NCBI GenBank assembly: GCA_040775095.1
Contig: JAXGTD010000055.1
Location: forward strand, 1-24,433
Length of the DNA: 24,433 bases
Source: JAXGTD01 sp040775095
Lineage (GTDB): Bacteria > Pseudomonadota > Gammaproteobacteria > Chromatiales > Chromatiaceae
Direction of reading: 5' to 3'
Position 1 is the stretch's first letter. Each line of letters starts with the position of its first letter. Below the pieces are notes generated by a model. It saw only the letters and a program-made list of their open reading frames with translations. It searched no databases and was not told where the DNA came from. The position numbers were made by a program, and so were the translations under genes. Positions 1 through 7,802 of this stretch are shown piece by piece.

Positions 1-141
1 GGTGATCAGCAGCAGAAGGACGAGCAGCAGCAGTCTGGTGATCAGCAGCAGAAGGACGAGCAGCAGCAGTCCGGTGATCAGCAGCAGAAGGACGAGCAGC
101 AGCAGTCCGGCGATCAGCAGCAGAAGGACGAGCAGCAGTCC
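1..141 (+). repeat. 36-bp coding tandem repeat (four units)
   Basis: Units lie at 1-36, 37-72, 73-108 and 109-141; the last lacks one CAG codon. Each encodes GDQQQKDEQQQS in the frame of the BatB/C-like protein. Divergence is limited to single bases at the final serine codon and one glycine codon, so the array is young or actively homogenised. It may start upstream of the window edge. Confidence 0.9.
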
Positions 142-1050
142 GGCCAGGGGAAATCCTCCGATCAGTCATCGGAGGGCCAGGGCGAACAGGATGACACGGC
201 CAGCAGCGGTGATCAGCAGCAGGAGCAGGACCAGGCGGGCGGCGAGCAGGACACCGAGCAGACCGGCACGGGTGGCGACGAGCAGAGCGACCAACAGAAC
301 AGTGGCGATGACCAACGCGAGGAGCCATCCGAGGGCGGTGCGGCCGACGAGCAGAGCGTCGAGACGGAAAAAGCCGGTCAAGACGACCAGAAAGACCTCC
401 CCGAATCCAATCAGGGCGACCGGCCCGACCAGCAGCAACCAAAGGACGGCGATGCCGGCAAGGAACAACCGCCCGAGCAGTCCGATGGCGCAAAAGAGCG
501 CGAAAGCGAGACCAACCCCGGCGCCGGCGGCGAGAACGAGCAGCACGACCGCCCGGGTGGCGATGAGCCGCCCACCGACGAGCAGACGGACACCGGTGAC
601 ACCGAGAAGCCCGACTCCGAGCAAAGCGGCGGCAAGACCCCCGAGCGGCCCGACGAGCCTGGCCGCAATGAGGGTCCGGACAGCAAGGAGCCCTCGGCCG
701 ATGGAGAGGCCAACGAGCAGCGCCCCGCTGGCGGCCGCGGTCGCCCCGATCCAGCGGCCGATAAACGGCCTCCCGATCTCAGCGGAGATCCCGGCCAGTC
801 AGAGGCCGTCGATCGCTTCGACCAGCTCGGCCTGGTACCCAAACCGGACCTCAGTGCCGATGGCGAACAGGGCGGTACCCCGGCCCTCGGCGGCCTCCCC
901 GCCTTCGGCCCGGGTCTGGCCATCATGGAGCAGCGCCTTGAGCAGGTCGAAGGCGATCCGTCCATGCTCATGCGAAACCAGTTCCGGCTTGAAGAGGTGC
1001 GGGCAATGCAGGAATTCGGCGGACGCTTGCAGGAGAGCCGGCCGTGGTGA
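1..1050 (+). CDS. BatB/BatC-like VWA-TPR protein, C-terminal part (5'-truncated)
   Basis: The frame beginning at base 1 is open to the TGA at 1048-1050, so the window holds about 349 C-terminal residues of a gene whose start lies upstream. The visible part is almost all low complexity, rich in Q, D, E, S, G and P. It begins with four near-perfect 12-residue repeats (GDQQQKDEQQQS). Only the last 60 or so residues look folded, with a final segment containing GDPSMLMRNQFRLEE. That matches the conserved tail (DDPgGLLRRKF-like) of VWA-TPR proteins from Bat operons. The VWA and TPR domains expected upstream are outside the window. The following gene is BatD and overlaps this one by a few bases, which supports the assignment. 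In the family, the acidic or glutamine-rich tail follows TPR repeats in a membrane-anchored periplasmic protein. Other frames are also open here because of the GC-rich repeats. Confidence 0.8.
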   Translation, partial: GDQQQKDEQQQSGDQQQKDEQQQSGDQQQKDEQQQSGDQQQKDEQQSGQGKSSDQSSEGQGEQDDTASSGDQQQEQDQAGGEQDTEQTGTGGDEQSDQQNSGDDQREEPSEGGAADEQSVETEKAGQDDQKDLPESNQGDRPDQQQPKDGDAGKEQPPEQSDGAKERESETNPGAGGENEQHDRPGGDEPPTDEQTDTGDTEKPDSEQSGGKTPERPDEPGRNEGPDSKEPSADGEANEQRPAGGRGRPDPAADKRPPDLSGDPGQSEAVDRFDQLGLVPKPDLSADGEQGGTPALGGLPAFGPGLAIMEQRLEQVEGDPSMLMRNQFRLEEVRAMQEFGGRLQESRPW

Positions 1051-3077
1051 ACAAGAACAGCGACAGGCCCCGAGGGCCGGTTGTTTCGGCAATGGGCCCG
1101 AATCGCGTCGGTCTTCCCGTAACGCTGGCCGCTTTGCTGCTTGGACTGTGCGCCAGCGGCATGGTCCTGGCATGGGGCTATCCCAACGCGCTGGGCGATG
1201 GTCCCCGAGCCGTCGACCAGCGTCTCGCGCAGGTCTACCGCCCCTGGCCCTTCCGGCCGATCGAGCCGAGCAACGCGCGTGGCGTCCCGCCCGCTGCAGC
1301 GCCCGCGGGCCAGGCCGACCAGGCAGCCGTCCCGGGGCCGACACCCGCCTATCCAGCGGCGCAGCCGGGGCAGTTGGTGCCCGGCCAATACCCGGCAGGC
1401 CAGCTCCCGCCGGGCACTTATGCCACCGCTCCGCCCACGACCGGCCGGTACGCACCCGCGCAGGTGGCACCCGGATACTATGGGCAGGGGCAGTACGCCC
1501 CTGCCCCCTATCAAGGCAACCAGTATCCGGCAGGCCAGTTCCCCCCCGGCCAGTACGCCACACCCGGCCAATATGCGCCACCGGGCCAATTCGCAACCGG
1601 CCGGCCCGAACAACAATACGCGCCCGCCCAGTACCCGGCGGCACAGTATCCGTCGCCACAGTACGCGCCCTATGGGCGCCAGTCCGGGGCGGTCTCCGCG
1701 CGCGAGCCCCGAATCGAGGTCGAGCTGTCGGACAACCAGCCCTACGTGCAAGAAAACGTCATGGTGCGGCTGCGCGTGGTCAGTGACGACAACCTGGCGA
1801 AGGCCACCCCCGAGCTCTCCGCCATCGACGAGGTGTTGTTCGAGACGATCGCAGGTCCCACCGTCAGCACCCGGGGAAGCGGGAGCAATCGCGAGATCGT
1901 CAACGAGTTCGTCATGGCCATGACACCCCTGATCCCGGGCGATATCGACGTTGGCCCGATCAAGGTCTCTGGCACCCACGCCAATGGCGCCGCATTCGAG
2001 GCGCTCGACCACAACCCGCTGCGCCTGCAGGTGCGTCCCGCGATGAGTACCGTCCGGCCATGGCTGCCACTGGAGTCGCTCACGCTCAGGGCCAACATGG
2101 ACAACGACGGCACGGTCGAGGAGGGGCGCCCGGTCACGCTCATGCTGGAGATCGAGGCGAGCGGCGCCACTGGCGAGCAGCTCCCCACCCTGGAGCCGAT
2201 GCTGCACTCGGACGACTTCCGCGTCTATCGCGAACAGACCCTGACCGATACGCAGCTCTCGCGCGATGGTGCACACCTGATCGGCAAGCGCACCGAGTAT
2301 TACACCCTTGTGCCGCATTCCGGCGGTCGCCTGCAGTTGCCAGAGATCCGCCTGGGCTGGTGGAACGTGGAGACGGGTACCCGCGAGGCGTCGACCCTGC
2401 CGGTGCGGACGTTCGAGGTCGAGGGCGAATCCGGGCTGTTTGGATTCGGACGCGCGACCGAACGCGCCGCCGCCGGCAACATGAGCGCGATCTGGATGCC
2501 ATTGGCCGGGTTGCTGCTGTTGCTGACCGGCTACTGGGGTGGTGTCTGGCTGCAGGGCCGATCAAAGGAAGGGGGTCCGCTCTGGCCGCGGGTGCTCACC
2601 GGTCTTTCCGAGGGGGCCACGGCCGCCTCCGACGGGCTCGCGCGGGCCTCCCGCTGGCTCGATCCAAGCCCCCTGGTCGCACGGGTTCGCGGCGCCATCG
2701 CGGGCGCCCTGCCCGAGGGAACCCGCCTCTACCACTGTGTCCGCGCGGCCGAGCAAGCCAACACGCCGCAGGCGTGGTGCCACGCCTTCCAGGGCCACGC
2801 CTATCAGCACCTGCAGGTTGGCGTACGCGAATCCTTGCCGCGGACGGCCGACCGCATCCTCAGATTGCGGCCCGGCGCAAACGCCGAGCAAGTGCTGCGC
2901 CTGATGCAGCAGCTCGACCGCGCCATGTATGGGCGCGAGCAGATCGATTTTGACCGTTGGAAACAGGAGTTCCGCCGCGCGATGCGCCCGGGAGTGGGTT
3001 GGGTACGTGGCGTGGTCGCAAGTCGTATCCGGCGCGGGCGTCTGCCCGAGCTCAATCCGAGTCTTGCCGCGCGCTGA
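1044..3077 (+). CDS. batD: BatD-family protein (Bat aerotolerance operon)
   Basis: This is a predicted inner-membrane protein with a periplasmic beta-rich domain. The GTG at 1044 has an AGGAGAG Shine-Dalgarno six bases upstream (1031-1037) and overlaps the end of the preceding gene. GTG 1047 is the alternative. Residues 23-44 form a membrane anchor or signal. Residues 80-212 are a P/Q/Y/G/A-rich linker built on PGQY and APAQY repeats. The BatD-like part starts near residue 223 (IEVELSDNQPYVQENV) and continues with immunoglobulin-like strands. A second membrane segment lies at about 479-505, and a cytoplasmic helical tail reaches residue 677. In the family, BatD works with BatA/BatB-type VWA proteins and a MoxR ATPase in envelope stress or oxygen tolerance; the exact reaction is unknown. 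The odd feature is the long PGQY linker between the N-terminal anchor and the Bat domain, which normally follow each other directly. Confidence 0.85.
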   Translation: MVNKNSDRPRGPVVSAMGPNRVGLPVTLAALLLGLCASGMVLAWGYPNALGDGPRAVDQRLAQVYRPWPFRPIEPSNARGVPPAAAPAGQADQAAVPGPTPAYPAAQPGQLVPGQYPAGQLPPGTYATAPPTTGRYAPAQVAPGYYGQGQYAPAPYQGNQYPAGQFPPGQYATPGQYAPPGQFATGRPEQQYAPAQYPAAQYPSPQYAPYGRQSGAVSAREPRIEVELSDNQPYVQENVMVRLRVVSDDNLAKATPELSAIDEVLFETIAGPTVSTRGSGSNREIVNEFVMAMTPLIPGDIDVGPIKVSGTHANGAAFEALDHNPLRLQVRPAMSTVRPWLPLESLTLRANMDNDGTVEEGRPVTLMLEIEASGATGEQLPTLEPMLHSDDFRVYREQTLTDTQLSRDGAHLIGKRTEYYTLVPHSGGRLQLPEIRLGWWNVETGTREASTLPVRTFEVEGESGLFGFGRATERAAAGNMSAIWMPLAGLLLLLTGYWGGVWLQGRSKEGGPLWPRVLTGLSEGATAASDGLARASRWLDPSPLVARVRGAIAGALPEGTRLYHCVRAAEQANTPQAWCHAFQGHAYQHLQVGVRESLPRTADRILRLRPGANAEQVLRLMQQLDRAMYGREQIDFDRWKQEFRRAMRPGVGWVRGVVASRIRRGRLPELNPSLAAR

Positions 3078-3138
3078 TCGGCGGCCATGACGCTTCAATT
3101 GGCACCGCAAGGTACCGCGCACCAGAGAGTAATCGCCC

Positions 3139-5208
3139 GTGAAGAACCCTTTCCTCCCGCTTTCCGCCATCGTCCTCGTTGCCGCCGTCGGATACCTGTC
3201 GTCCAGCTCGGAAAGGACTGAAGTCCCCACCTCCCGAATGGCGGGCCTCGCCTCGGGTAATGCGCAACCCATCACGCTCGGGCCACTGGAGCCGACACCC
3301 AAACACCCCCCCATCGAGTGGGTCGAGTCCGGAACCTACACCGCCGATGGCCCCTACCCCGTCGAGCTCGCCGATGTGCCGAGCGGCGTCTACGATCCGT
3401 TCAATAAGCTCGCGCGCGACTGGGGCATCTCCGGGCCCAAACGCATCACCCGCCGAATCACGCCGGAAGAGGCCGATCGCCTGCGCGCCGAGGCCCTGCT
3501 GCTGCCGCCAGCGCGCGGCCTGCTGGTTCCTGAGCCGTCCAACCCCGCGGCACCGGTCGAGGTCTTTGGCTTTCCGAGCCTGGACATCAATGACTGTTGC
3601 GGGGAAGGCGCCAGCGTACCCCCGGATCCCGAGCTTGCCGTTGGCCCGGACCACATCATCGCCGTCGTCAACACGGCCTTCGCCGTCTATGACAAGTCCG
3701 GCACGCTGTTGGCGGGCCCGATCACCTTCTCGAGCTTTTTCCAGGGCACACCCAACTGTTCGAACACCGCGGTCTTCGACCCGAACGTACTCTACGACGA
3801 GGAAGCGGATCGCTTCATTCTCGGAATCGACGGCAACGGCACCGATTACTGCGTCGCGGCCACCGTTGGCCCGGATCCGCTCGGGAGCTGGAATACCTAT
3901 GGATTCGCGACCAACTTCGCCGGCGCCTTCTTCGACTTTCCCCATGCCGGCGTCGGTGTCGACGCGATCTACCTGGGGTCGAATCAATTCGGCGGCACCC
4001 TGCCTGGTGGATTCGAGGGACGCGTCTTCGCGATGGACAAGACGGCGCTCTACAGCGGGGCTGGTCTGACGGTCGCGACCCACAGCACTGGCTCGGATGG
4101 CACCCCGCAGCCGATGAATCTGCATGGCTTCGCCCAGGGGACCTGGCCTGCCTCCGGGCCCCACTACGTCATGACCGAGGTATTCGACGGCGCGACGCAC
4201 ACGCTCTGGTCCTGGCAGGACCCCTTCGGCGCCGATACCCTCGTCCGTGCGGCAGACTTCAATCTCAACACGGCCACGGGCATCACCGCGGGTTTTCCGA
4301 TCGATGTTCCCCAGCTTGGATCGCTCCAGAAGATCCAGGCCGGCGACTGGCGCGGCCTGGACACCGAGTATCGCAACGGCTTCATCTGGATGACGAACAG
4401 CATCTCATGCAATCCCGGCACGGGAACCGTGAACTGCGTCCGCTGGGCGAAGATCGATCCGACCGCGCTCGCGGTCGTTGATGCCGGAGTCGTCGCATCC
4501 AATGGCAAGCACCGAATCTTTCCGGATCTGGCGGTCAACCAATGTGAAGACGTCGCGATCGGCTATACCAAGAGCGCGAGCGACCAATATCCAAGCGTTT
4601 ATGCCACCGGCTTCGAGAGCGGCCTGCTGCAGGCGGAGTTGGCACTCAAGGAGGGCGAGCTCACCTATACCGCGTTCGACTCATCCCCGCGCCGCTGGGG
4701 CGACTACAGCGGCATGACGATCGATCCGGACGGCGAGCGGTTCTGGTACCTGGGCGAATACAGCAAGAACACCAGCAACACCAGCGGGCGCTGGGGTACC
4801 TATATCGGGTCTTTCCGCTATGACGGCTGCACCGCGCCGGCCAGTCCCATCGGGGCCTCCGCCACCGGCATCACGGTCCGCCGGGTGTTCTGCACCAACA
4901 GCACGACGGGACAAACGGTCTCGGTGCAAAATGCCGGGACCTCCTGGGATTGTCGGGCGGCCGGGCTGAACGCCAGTCCCAACGACAAGATACGACAACT
5001 GATCATCGGCATCGCGAGCGGTGGCGCGACCAACATCGGAGGCACTTTCCAAGGGCTGAACGCCCGGTATGTAAACTGTTCGAACCAGACCACCCGAGAG
5101 TCGGTCAGCACCCCGACGGGCGTGCCGCAGTGGAGTTGCACGGACCTCGGCCTCAGCGCCAGCACGGGTAACGTGATTCGCGAAACCGTCCTGGGAATCG
5201 TCCCCTAG
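3139..5208 (+). CDS. Secreted protein of unknown function with C-terminal cysteine modules
   Basis: The only credible start is the GTG at 3139, because an in-frame TAA sits at 3130-3132. A weak GAGAG lies upstream. The 689-residue product begins with a short signal peptide (about residues 1-22, KNPF then a hydrophobic stretch). The central part (about 145-570) is rich in aromatic and glycine residues and contains PDPELAVGPDHIIAVVNTAF, DPNVLYDEEADRFILG and WGDYSGMTIDPDG. Such motifs occur in large uncharacterised secreted proteins and suggest beta-sheet or propeller repeats. The end (about 575-689) holds two related modules, each with a C-N/T-TT core, a W-D/S-C motif and a GL-AS motif, so disulfide bonds are likely. 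It follows batD by 61 bp on the same strand and may be co-transcribed. I do not recognise an enzymatic motif. An extracellular or outer-surface role is inferred. Confidence 0.8.
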   Translation: MKNPFLPLSAIVLVAAVGYLSSSSERTEVPTSRMAGLASGNAQPITLGPLEPTPKHPPIEWVESGTYTADGPYPVELADVPSGVYDPFNKLARDWGISGPKRITRRITPEEADRLRAEALLLPPARGLLVPEPSNPAAPVEVFGFPSLDINDCCGEGASVPPDPELAVGPDHIIAVVNTAFAVYDKSGTLLAGPITFSSFFQGTPNCSNTAVFDPNVLYDEEADRFILGIDGNGTDYCVAATVGPDPLGSWNTYGFATNFAGAFFDFPHAGVGVDAIYLGSNQFGGTLPGGFEGRVFAMDKTALYSGAGLTVATHSTGSDGTPQPMNLHGFAQGTWPASGPHYVMTEVFDGATHTLWSWQDPFGADTLVRAADFNLNTATGITAGFPIDVPQLGSLQKIQAGDWRGLDTEYRNGFIWMTNSISCNPGTGTVNCVRWAKIDPTALAVVDAGVVASNGKHRIFPDLAVNQCEDVAIGYTKSASDQYPSVYATGFESGLLQAELALKEGELTYTAFDSSPRRWGDYSGMTIDPDGERFWYLGEYSKNTSNTSGRWGTYIGSFRYDGCTAPASPIGASATGITVRRVFCTNSTTGQTVSVQNAGTSWDCRAAGLNASPNDKIRQLIIGIASGGATNIGGTFQGLNARYVNCSNQTTRESVSTPTGVPQWSCTDLGLSASTGNVIRETVLGIVP

Positions 5209-5229
5209 GCGCTTGTCCGACAGGTCCCA

Positions 5230-5350
5230 GCGGGTGTGGTCTGCCCCGCCCGCTGGAATTCGCCCGCCCCGCGGGGCGATTGGGGGCTTGGCAGAGATGA
5301 AGGGTCGCGGCGCGGAGCACCCATCCCACCAAAGCAGCGAGGTTCCCGCC
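5230..5350 (+). repeat. Dispersed intergenic repeat, copy A
   Basis: The most conserved part runs from GCGGGGCGA (5271-5279) through GATGAAGGGTCGCGGC (5296-5311) to the AGGTT-like end near 5344. The same order of blocks recurs about 134 bp downstream and, inverted, at about 19885-19975. The outer boundaries are approximate because divergence rises outside the core. Confidence 0.7.
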
Positions 5351-5367
5351 GCACTGGGCGGTGCCGG

Positions 5368-5478
5368 GGCCATGGTGTGCCTCGCCACCCGTGGGAGGCC
5401 CGCTGCGCGGGGCGACTGGCCGCGGCAGGGATGAAGGGTCGCGGCCCGCGGCGCCCCCACCGAAGAAGGAAGGTTGGC
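5368..5478 (+). repeat. Dispersed intergenic repeat, copy B
   Basis: This is the second tandem copy. GCGGGGCGA lies at 5407-5415 and GATGAAGGGTCGCGGC at 5430-5445, identical to copy A over those 16 bases. It ends in AGGTT near 5475. Its 5' part (CCCGTGGGAGGCCCGC-like) also matches the inverted copy near 19.95 kb. Confidence 0.7.
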
Positions 5479-5505
5479 GGCGCAAGGGCCTATCCCAAAG
5501 GAAGA

Positions 5506-5553
5506 CGGCCGGCTCCCACTTCACCGCAAGCGGTGCCAGAGGGAGACCGGCCG
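5506..5553. terminator. Large hairpin between convergent genes
   Basis: The arm CGGCCGGCTCCC (5506-5517) pairs with GGGAG-A-CCGGCCG (5541-5553), giving 12 base pairs with one bulged A. The loop contains a second small stem, CACCGC (5522-5527) with GCGGTG (5530-5535). It lacks a T-run, so a bidirectional terminator is only inferred from its position between convergent genes. Confidence 0.45.
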
Positions 5554-5591
5554 CCAGCGCTTACACCGGTAACGACCAGTAAGGCGCCTTA

Positions 5592-6365
5592 CTACTTCAC
5601 CAGGTCCTTATAGGCATGCCAGGCAGCGTGCCCCAGCAAGGGAAACACCACCACCATCCCGACAAGGAATGTCGCGAAACCCAATCCGACCAACAGCACG
5701 ATCAGCGCCGCCCAAACAAGCATCGCGGGCAGATCGGCCATGGTGGCACGCAGACTCGTCGTGATCGCCGTGTCCGCATCCACGTTTCGATCGACGATGA
5801 CCCCCACCGCGACGACCGAACGCGCAAACACCACGCATGCCAGCACGCCACCCACGCCGACATATCCAAGGATTTGCCCGACGCTGACCTGGTCGAGGAC
5901 GCTGTACCACATCATGCCACCGAGCGCCAAATCGGCGCCGCCGAGGACAGCGCGCAGCATCACGATCGAGACAACAAACCACACCGCGCTGATGATCAGC
6001 AGGCTGGAGGAGAACCGTAAGAGTGCCGCGCGGTTGCGATCCAGGGCCAACAGTGACGCGTCGAAGCTCGCCTTCTGCCCATTCGCGCGAAGTCGCGACA
6101 GCTCGCACAGTCCGGTTGTAAAGAGTGGGCCAACCAGCAGGAACCCGGAAACACTGGCGGCCAAAAAGTAGGGGTGCCGGCCGAACGCCAGGATCACGGC
6201 GCCGAGCACAGACACGAGGAGACCGTACGCAAGGCTTGCCCCGGGATTGTTCCGGAGGTCATCCAACCCCTTTCGCAGCCATACGAACGGTTGTGTCAGC
6301 GGAACACGGGCGACGGGCAACGCCCTCGCCACATGCCCGCCAAGGCTGGTTGCAGTATTCATCAT
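5592..6365 (-). CDS. DUF2189-family integral membrane protein
   Basis: The 257-residue product has a short cytoplasmic N-terminus and about six hydrophobic segments. It carries the family pattern: P-F-WLRKGLDDLR-NPG-SLAYGLL near residues 25-50, FLLVGPLFTTGLCELSR near 75-90, VDRNVDADTAITTSLRA near 190-206, and a closing VVVFPLLGHAAWHAYKDLV. Length and architecture fit complete DUF2189 proteins, whose function is unknown. Two adjacent ATG codons are possible starts. A GGAGG lies 4 bases before the first (6365) and 7 before the second (6362), so the second has the better spacing. The gene stands alone on the minus strand, divergent from a YqaA-family gene across about 280 bp of comparatively AT-richer DNA that should hold both promoters. 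No clear promoter pair could be assigned there. Confidence 0.85.
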   Translation of the reverse strand: MMNTATSLGGHVARALPVARVPLTQPFVWLRKGLDDLRNNPGASLAYGLLVSVLGAVILAFGRHPYFLAASVSGFLLVGPLFTTGLCELSRLRANGQKASFDASLLALDRNRAALLRFSSSLLIISAVWFVVSIVMLRAVLGGADLALGGMMWYSVLDQVSVGQILGYVGVGGVLACVVFARSVVAVGVIVDRNVDADTAITTSLRATMADLPAMLVWAALIVLLVGLGFATFLVGMVVVFPLLGHAAWHAYKDLVK

Positions 6366-6648
6366 CTATCCTCCAGGCACTGTTGTAATAATAGGTCGAC
6401 GACCACCGCACGCCCCTCCCGGTTGGAGAGCTGGCACCCGGGCCAGGCCAAACGAGTGAACGTCGGAGACGTGAAAACCTTAGCATTTTCCTCTGGCGTG
6501 CGAAAATCTTTTCGAATCGATGGCGGCCCGGCGGCGGATGGACCTCGTTTCGGCGAGCCAGGACATGACCATACTCCTGGCGTGGTGTGGGACGGGGCGG
6601 GAACGGCCGTTCTCGCCTCCTGACCCCTCTGCCCTCGAGCCAGGCCCC

Positions 6649-7092
6649 GTGGACGTGGACCCCTACCTTAGCCTCTTCACCGTTGCCTTTCTCGCAGCCA
6701 CCCTGCTCCCCGCCTACTCGGAAATCCTGTTGGTCGGGCTGCTCGCGGGTGGTCATGACCCGTTGGCGCTGTGGGCATGGGCCACGGCCGGAAATACGCT
6801 GGGCGCGTCGGTCAACTGGCTGCTTGGGCGGTATCTGCTCGCGTTTCGCGAGCGGCGCTGGTTTCCGTTCAAACCCGATCAGCTTGAACGCGCCCAGGGT
6901 TGGTTCCAGCACTGGGGGGTCTGGGCGTTGCTGATGGCATGGGCCCCGATCGTCGGAGATGCGCTGACATTCATCGCCGGACTGATGCGGGTGCGCTTCG
7001 ACCTGTTCCTGCTGCTAACGGCGATCGGCAAGGGCGCGCGCTACGCCATCGTGCTCGGCCTCACCCAGGGGGTCGGCATATTCGCCAGCTGA
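6649..7092 (+). CDS. YqaA-family (VTT/DedA-like) inner-membrane protein
   Basis: The product has about 147 residues and four hydrophobic segments. Its sequence begins DVDPYLSLFTVAFLAATLLP, carries AYSEILLVGLLAGGHDP and GNTLGASVNWLLGRY, then FKPDQLERAQGWFQHWG and WAPIVGDALTFIAGLMRV. These are the hallmarks of YqaA, a small relative of DedA/SNARE-associated (VTT) proteins. The family is linked to lipid scrambling or membrane homeostasis, but YqaA itself has no firmly defined reaction. The frame is open further upstream (ATG at 6520), but that extension is charged and unlike the family, which starts right before D-P-Y-L. I therefore chose GTG 6649 (GTG 6655 is also possible). The ribosome site is weak in either case. 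The gene converges on cysC. Confidence 0.75.
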   Translation: MDVDPYLSLFTVAFLAATLLPAYSEILLVGLLAGGHDPLALWAWATAGNTLGASVNWLLGRYLLAFRERRWFPFKPDQLERAQGWFQHWGVWALLMAWAPIVGDALTFIAGLMRVRFDLFLLLTAIGKGARYAIVLGLTQGVGIFAS

Positions 7093-7133
7093 TGCCGGCC
7101 CCGGGGCGATGACGGCCGGGGCACGATCCGGCA
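7093..7133. terminator. Palindromic 41-bp gap between convergent genes
   Basis: Nested arms span almost the whole gap. TGCCGG (7093-7098) pairs with CCGGCA (7128-7133), and CCCCGG (7099-7104) pairs with CCGGGG (7116-7121), leaving a six-base bulge at 7122-7127. It sits between the stop codons of yqaA-like (plus) and cysC (minus), so a shared bidirectional terminator is likely. There is no T-tract. Confidence 0.5.
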
Positions 7134-7802
7134 TCAGGTCAGGGCACTGGCGGGGATGATGCCTTTGGCGCCCAGGTACGCGAGCACCTCGCCAGCAAGG
7201 GCTTCCGGCGTCTTCTCGCCGGCAAGCAGTGTAAGCTCCGGGGCTTCCGGCGCCTCGTAGGGGTCGTCGATGCCGGTGAAGCCCTTGATCTCCCCGGCAC
7301 GGGCCTTCTTGTACAGCCCTTTTGGATCCCGCGCCTCGCAAACACCCAATGGGGTGTCGACAAAGACCTCGATGAACTCGCCCGCCCCCATCGTGGCTCG
7401 CACCCGATCACGATCGATGCGGTACGGACTGATGAATGCCGTGAGTGCAATGACCCCAGCCTGGCAGAAGAGGTGTGCCACGGCACCGATGCGGCGGATG
7501 TTCTCCTCCCGGTCGACCGCCGAGAAGCCGAGCCCGAAACGCTTGGCATAGTCCTCGCCATGGGACGCCTTGAGCATGCCCGGCCCCGCGTTGAGCGCGT
7601 GGCGGACATTGTCACCGTCGAGCACCGAGCTGTGGATGCGTCGGCGGCCGAGCAGATGATCGAGGGTGTTGGCGACCGTGCTCTTGCCCGAGCCGCTGAG
7701 GCCGGTGAACCAGATGACACAACCCTTGTGCCCATTGAGCCGCTCCCGCTCCTCGCGGGAGACCTGATGCTCGTGCCAGGTGACATTCGTATCGTTCGCC
7801 AT
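7134..7802 (-). CDS. cysC: Adenylylsulfate kinase (APS kinase)
   Basis: CysC phosphorylates adenosine 5'-phosphosulfate with ATP to give PAPS in the cytoplasm, for sulfate assimilation or sulfation. The 222-residue product has Walker A GLSGSGKS at residues 34-41, the LDGDNVRH motif at 61-68, FSAVDREENIRRIGAVAHLF, TAFISPYRIDRDRVR, and KGLYKKARAGEIKGFTGIDD followed by PYEAP. All are standard and apparently intact. It also has the AGPGMLKASHGEDYAKRFGL insertion that occurs in a CysC subgroup. The start is ATG 7802, preceded by AAGGAAG; an upstream in-frame ATG at 7823 lacks a site. No sulfate adenylyltransferase (CysD/N or Sat) is in the window, so this is a stand-alone gene here. It diverges from an SLC13 permease that could import sulfate, which fits but does not prove a shared role. 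Confidence 0.95.
   Translation of the reverse strand: MANDTNVTWHEHQVSREERERLNGHKGCVIWFTGLSGSGKSTVANTLDHLLGRRRIHSSVLDGDNVRHALNAGPGMLKASHGEDYAKRFGLGFSAVDREENIRRIGAVAHLFCQAGVIALTAFISPYRIDRDRVRATMGAGEFIEVFVDTPLGVCEARDPKGLYKKARAGEIKGFTGIDDPYEAPEAPELTLLAGEKTPEALAGEVLAYLGAKGIIPASALT

Larger units (their letters stand above)
5209..5591. other. Intergenic region between convergent genes, repeat-bearing
   Basis: This 383-bp gap separates a plus-strand gene from a minus-strand gene. It contains two tandem copies of a degenerate intergenic repeat and a 12-bp-stem hairpin, each listed separately. Several frames are open by chance owing to the high GC content, but none has a recognisable protein. Confidence 0.7.

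Noticed and set aside
1..141. CRISPR-like array of 36-bp repeats
   Set aside because: The repeats are contiguous without unique spacers, and they encode a repeated peptide in the open frame.
2..1786. A long frame-2 open frame of S/R/P-rich residues at the window start
   Set aside because: It is the shadow of the frame-1 Q/D/E repeat gene and batD; its composition is that of shifted repeats.
411..2318. A 635-codon minus-strand open frame across the BatB/C-like tail and batD
   Set aside because: It is antisense to two supported genes, rich in R, G and L, lacks a family match, and results from GC-rich third positions.
6520..6648. N-terminal extension of the YqaA-like protein to ATG 6520
   Set aside because: The extra 43 residues are charged/proline-rich and unlike the family, whose start is at the D-P-Y-L motif.
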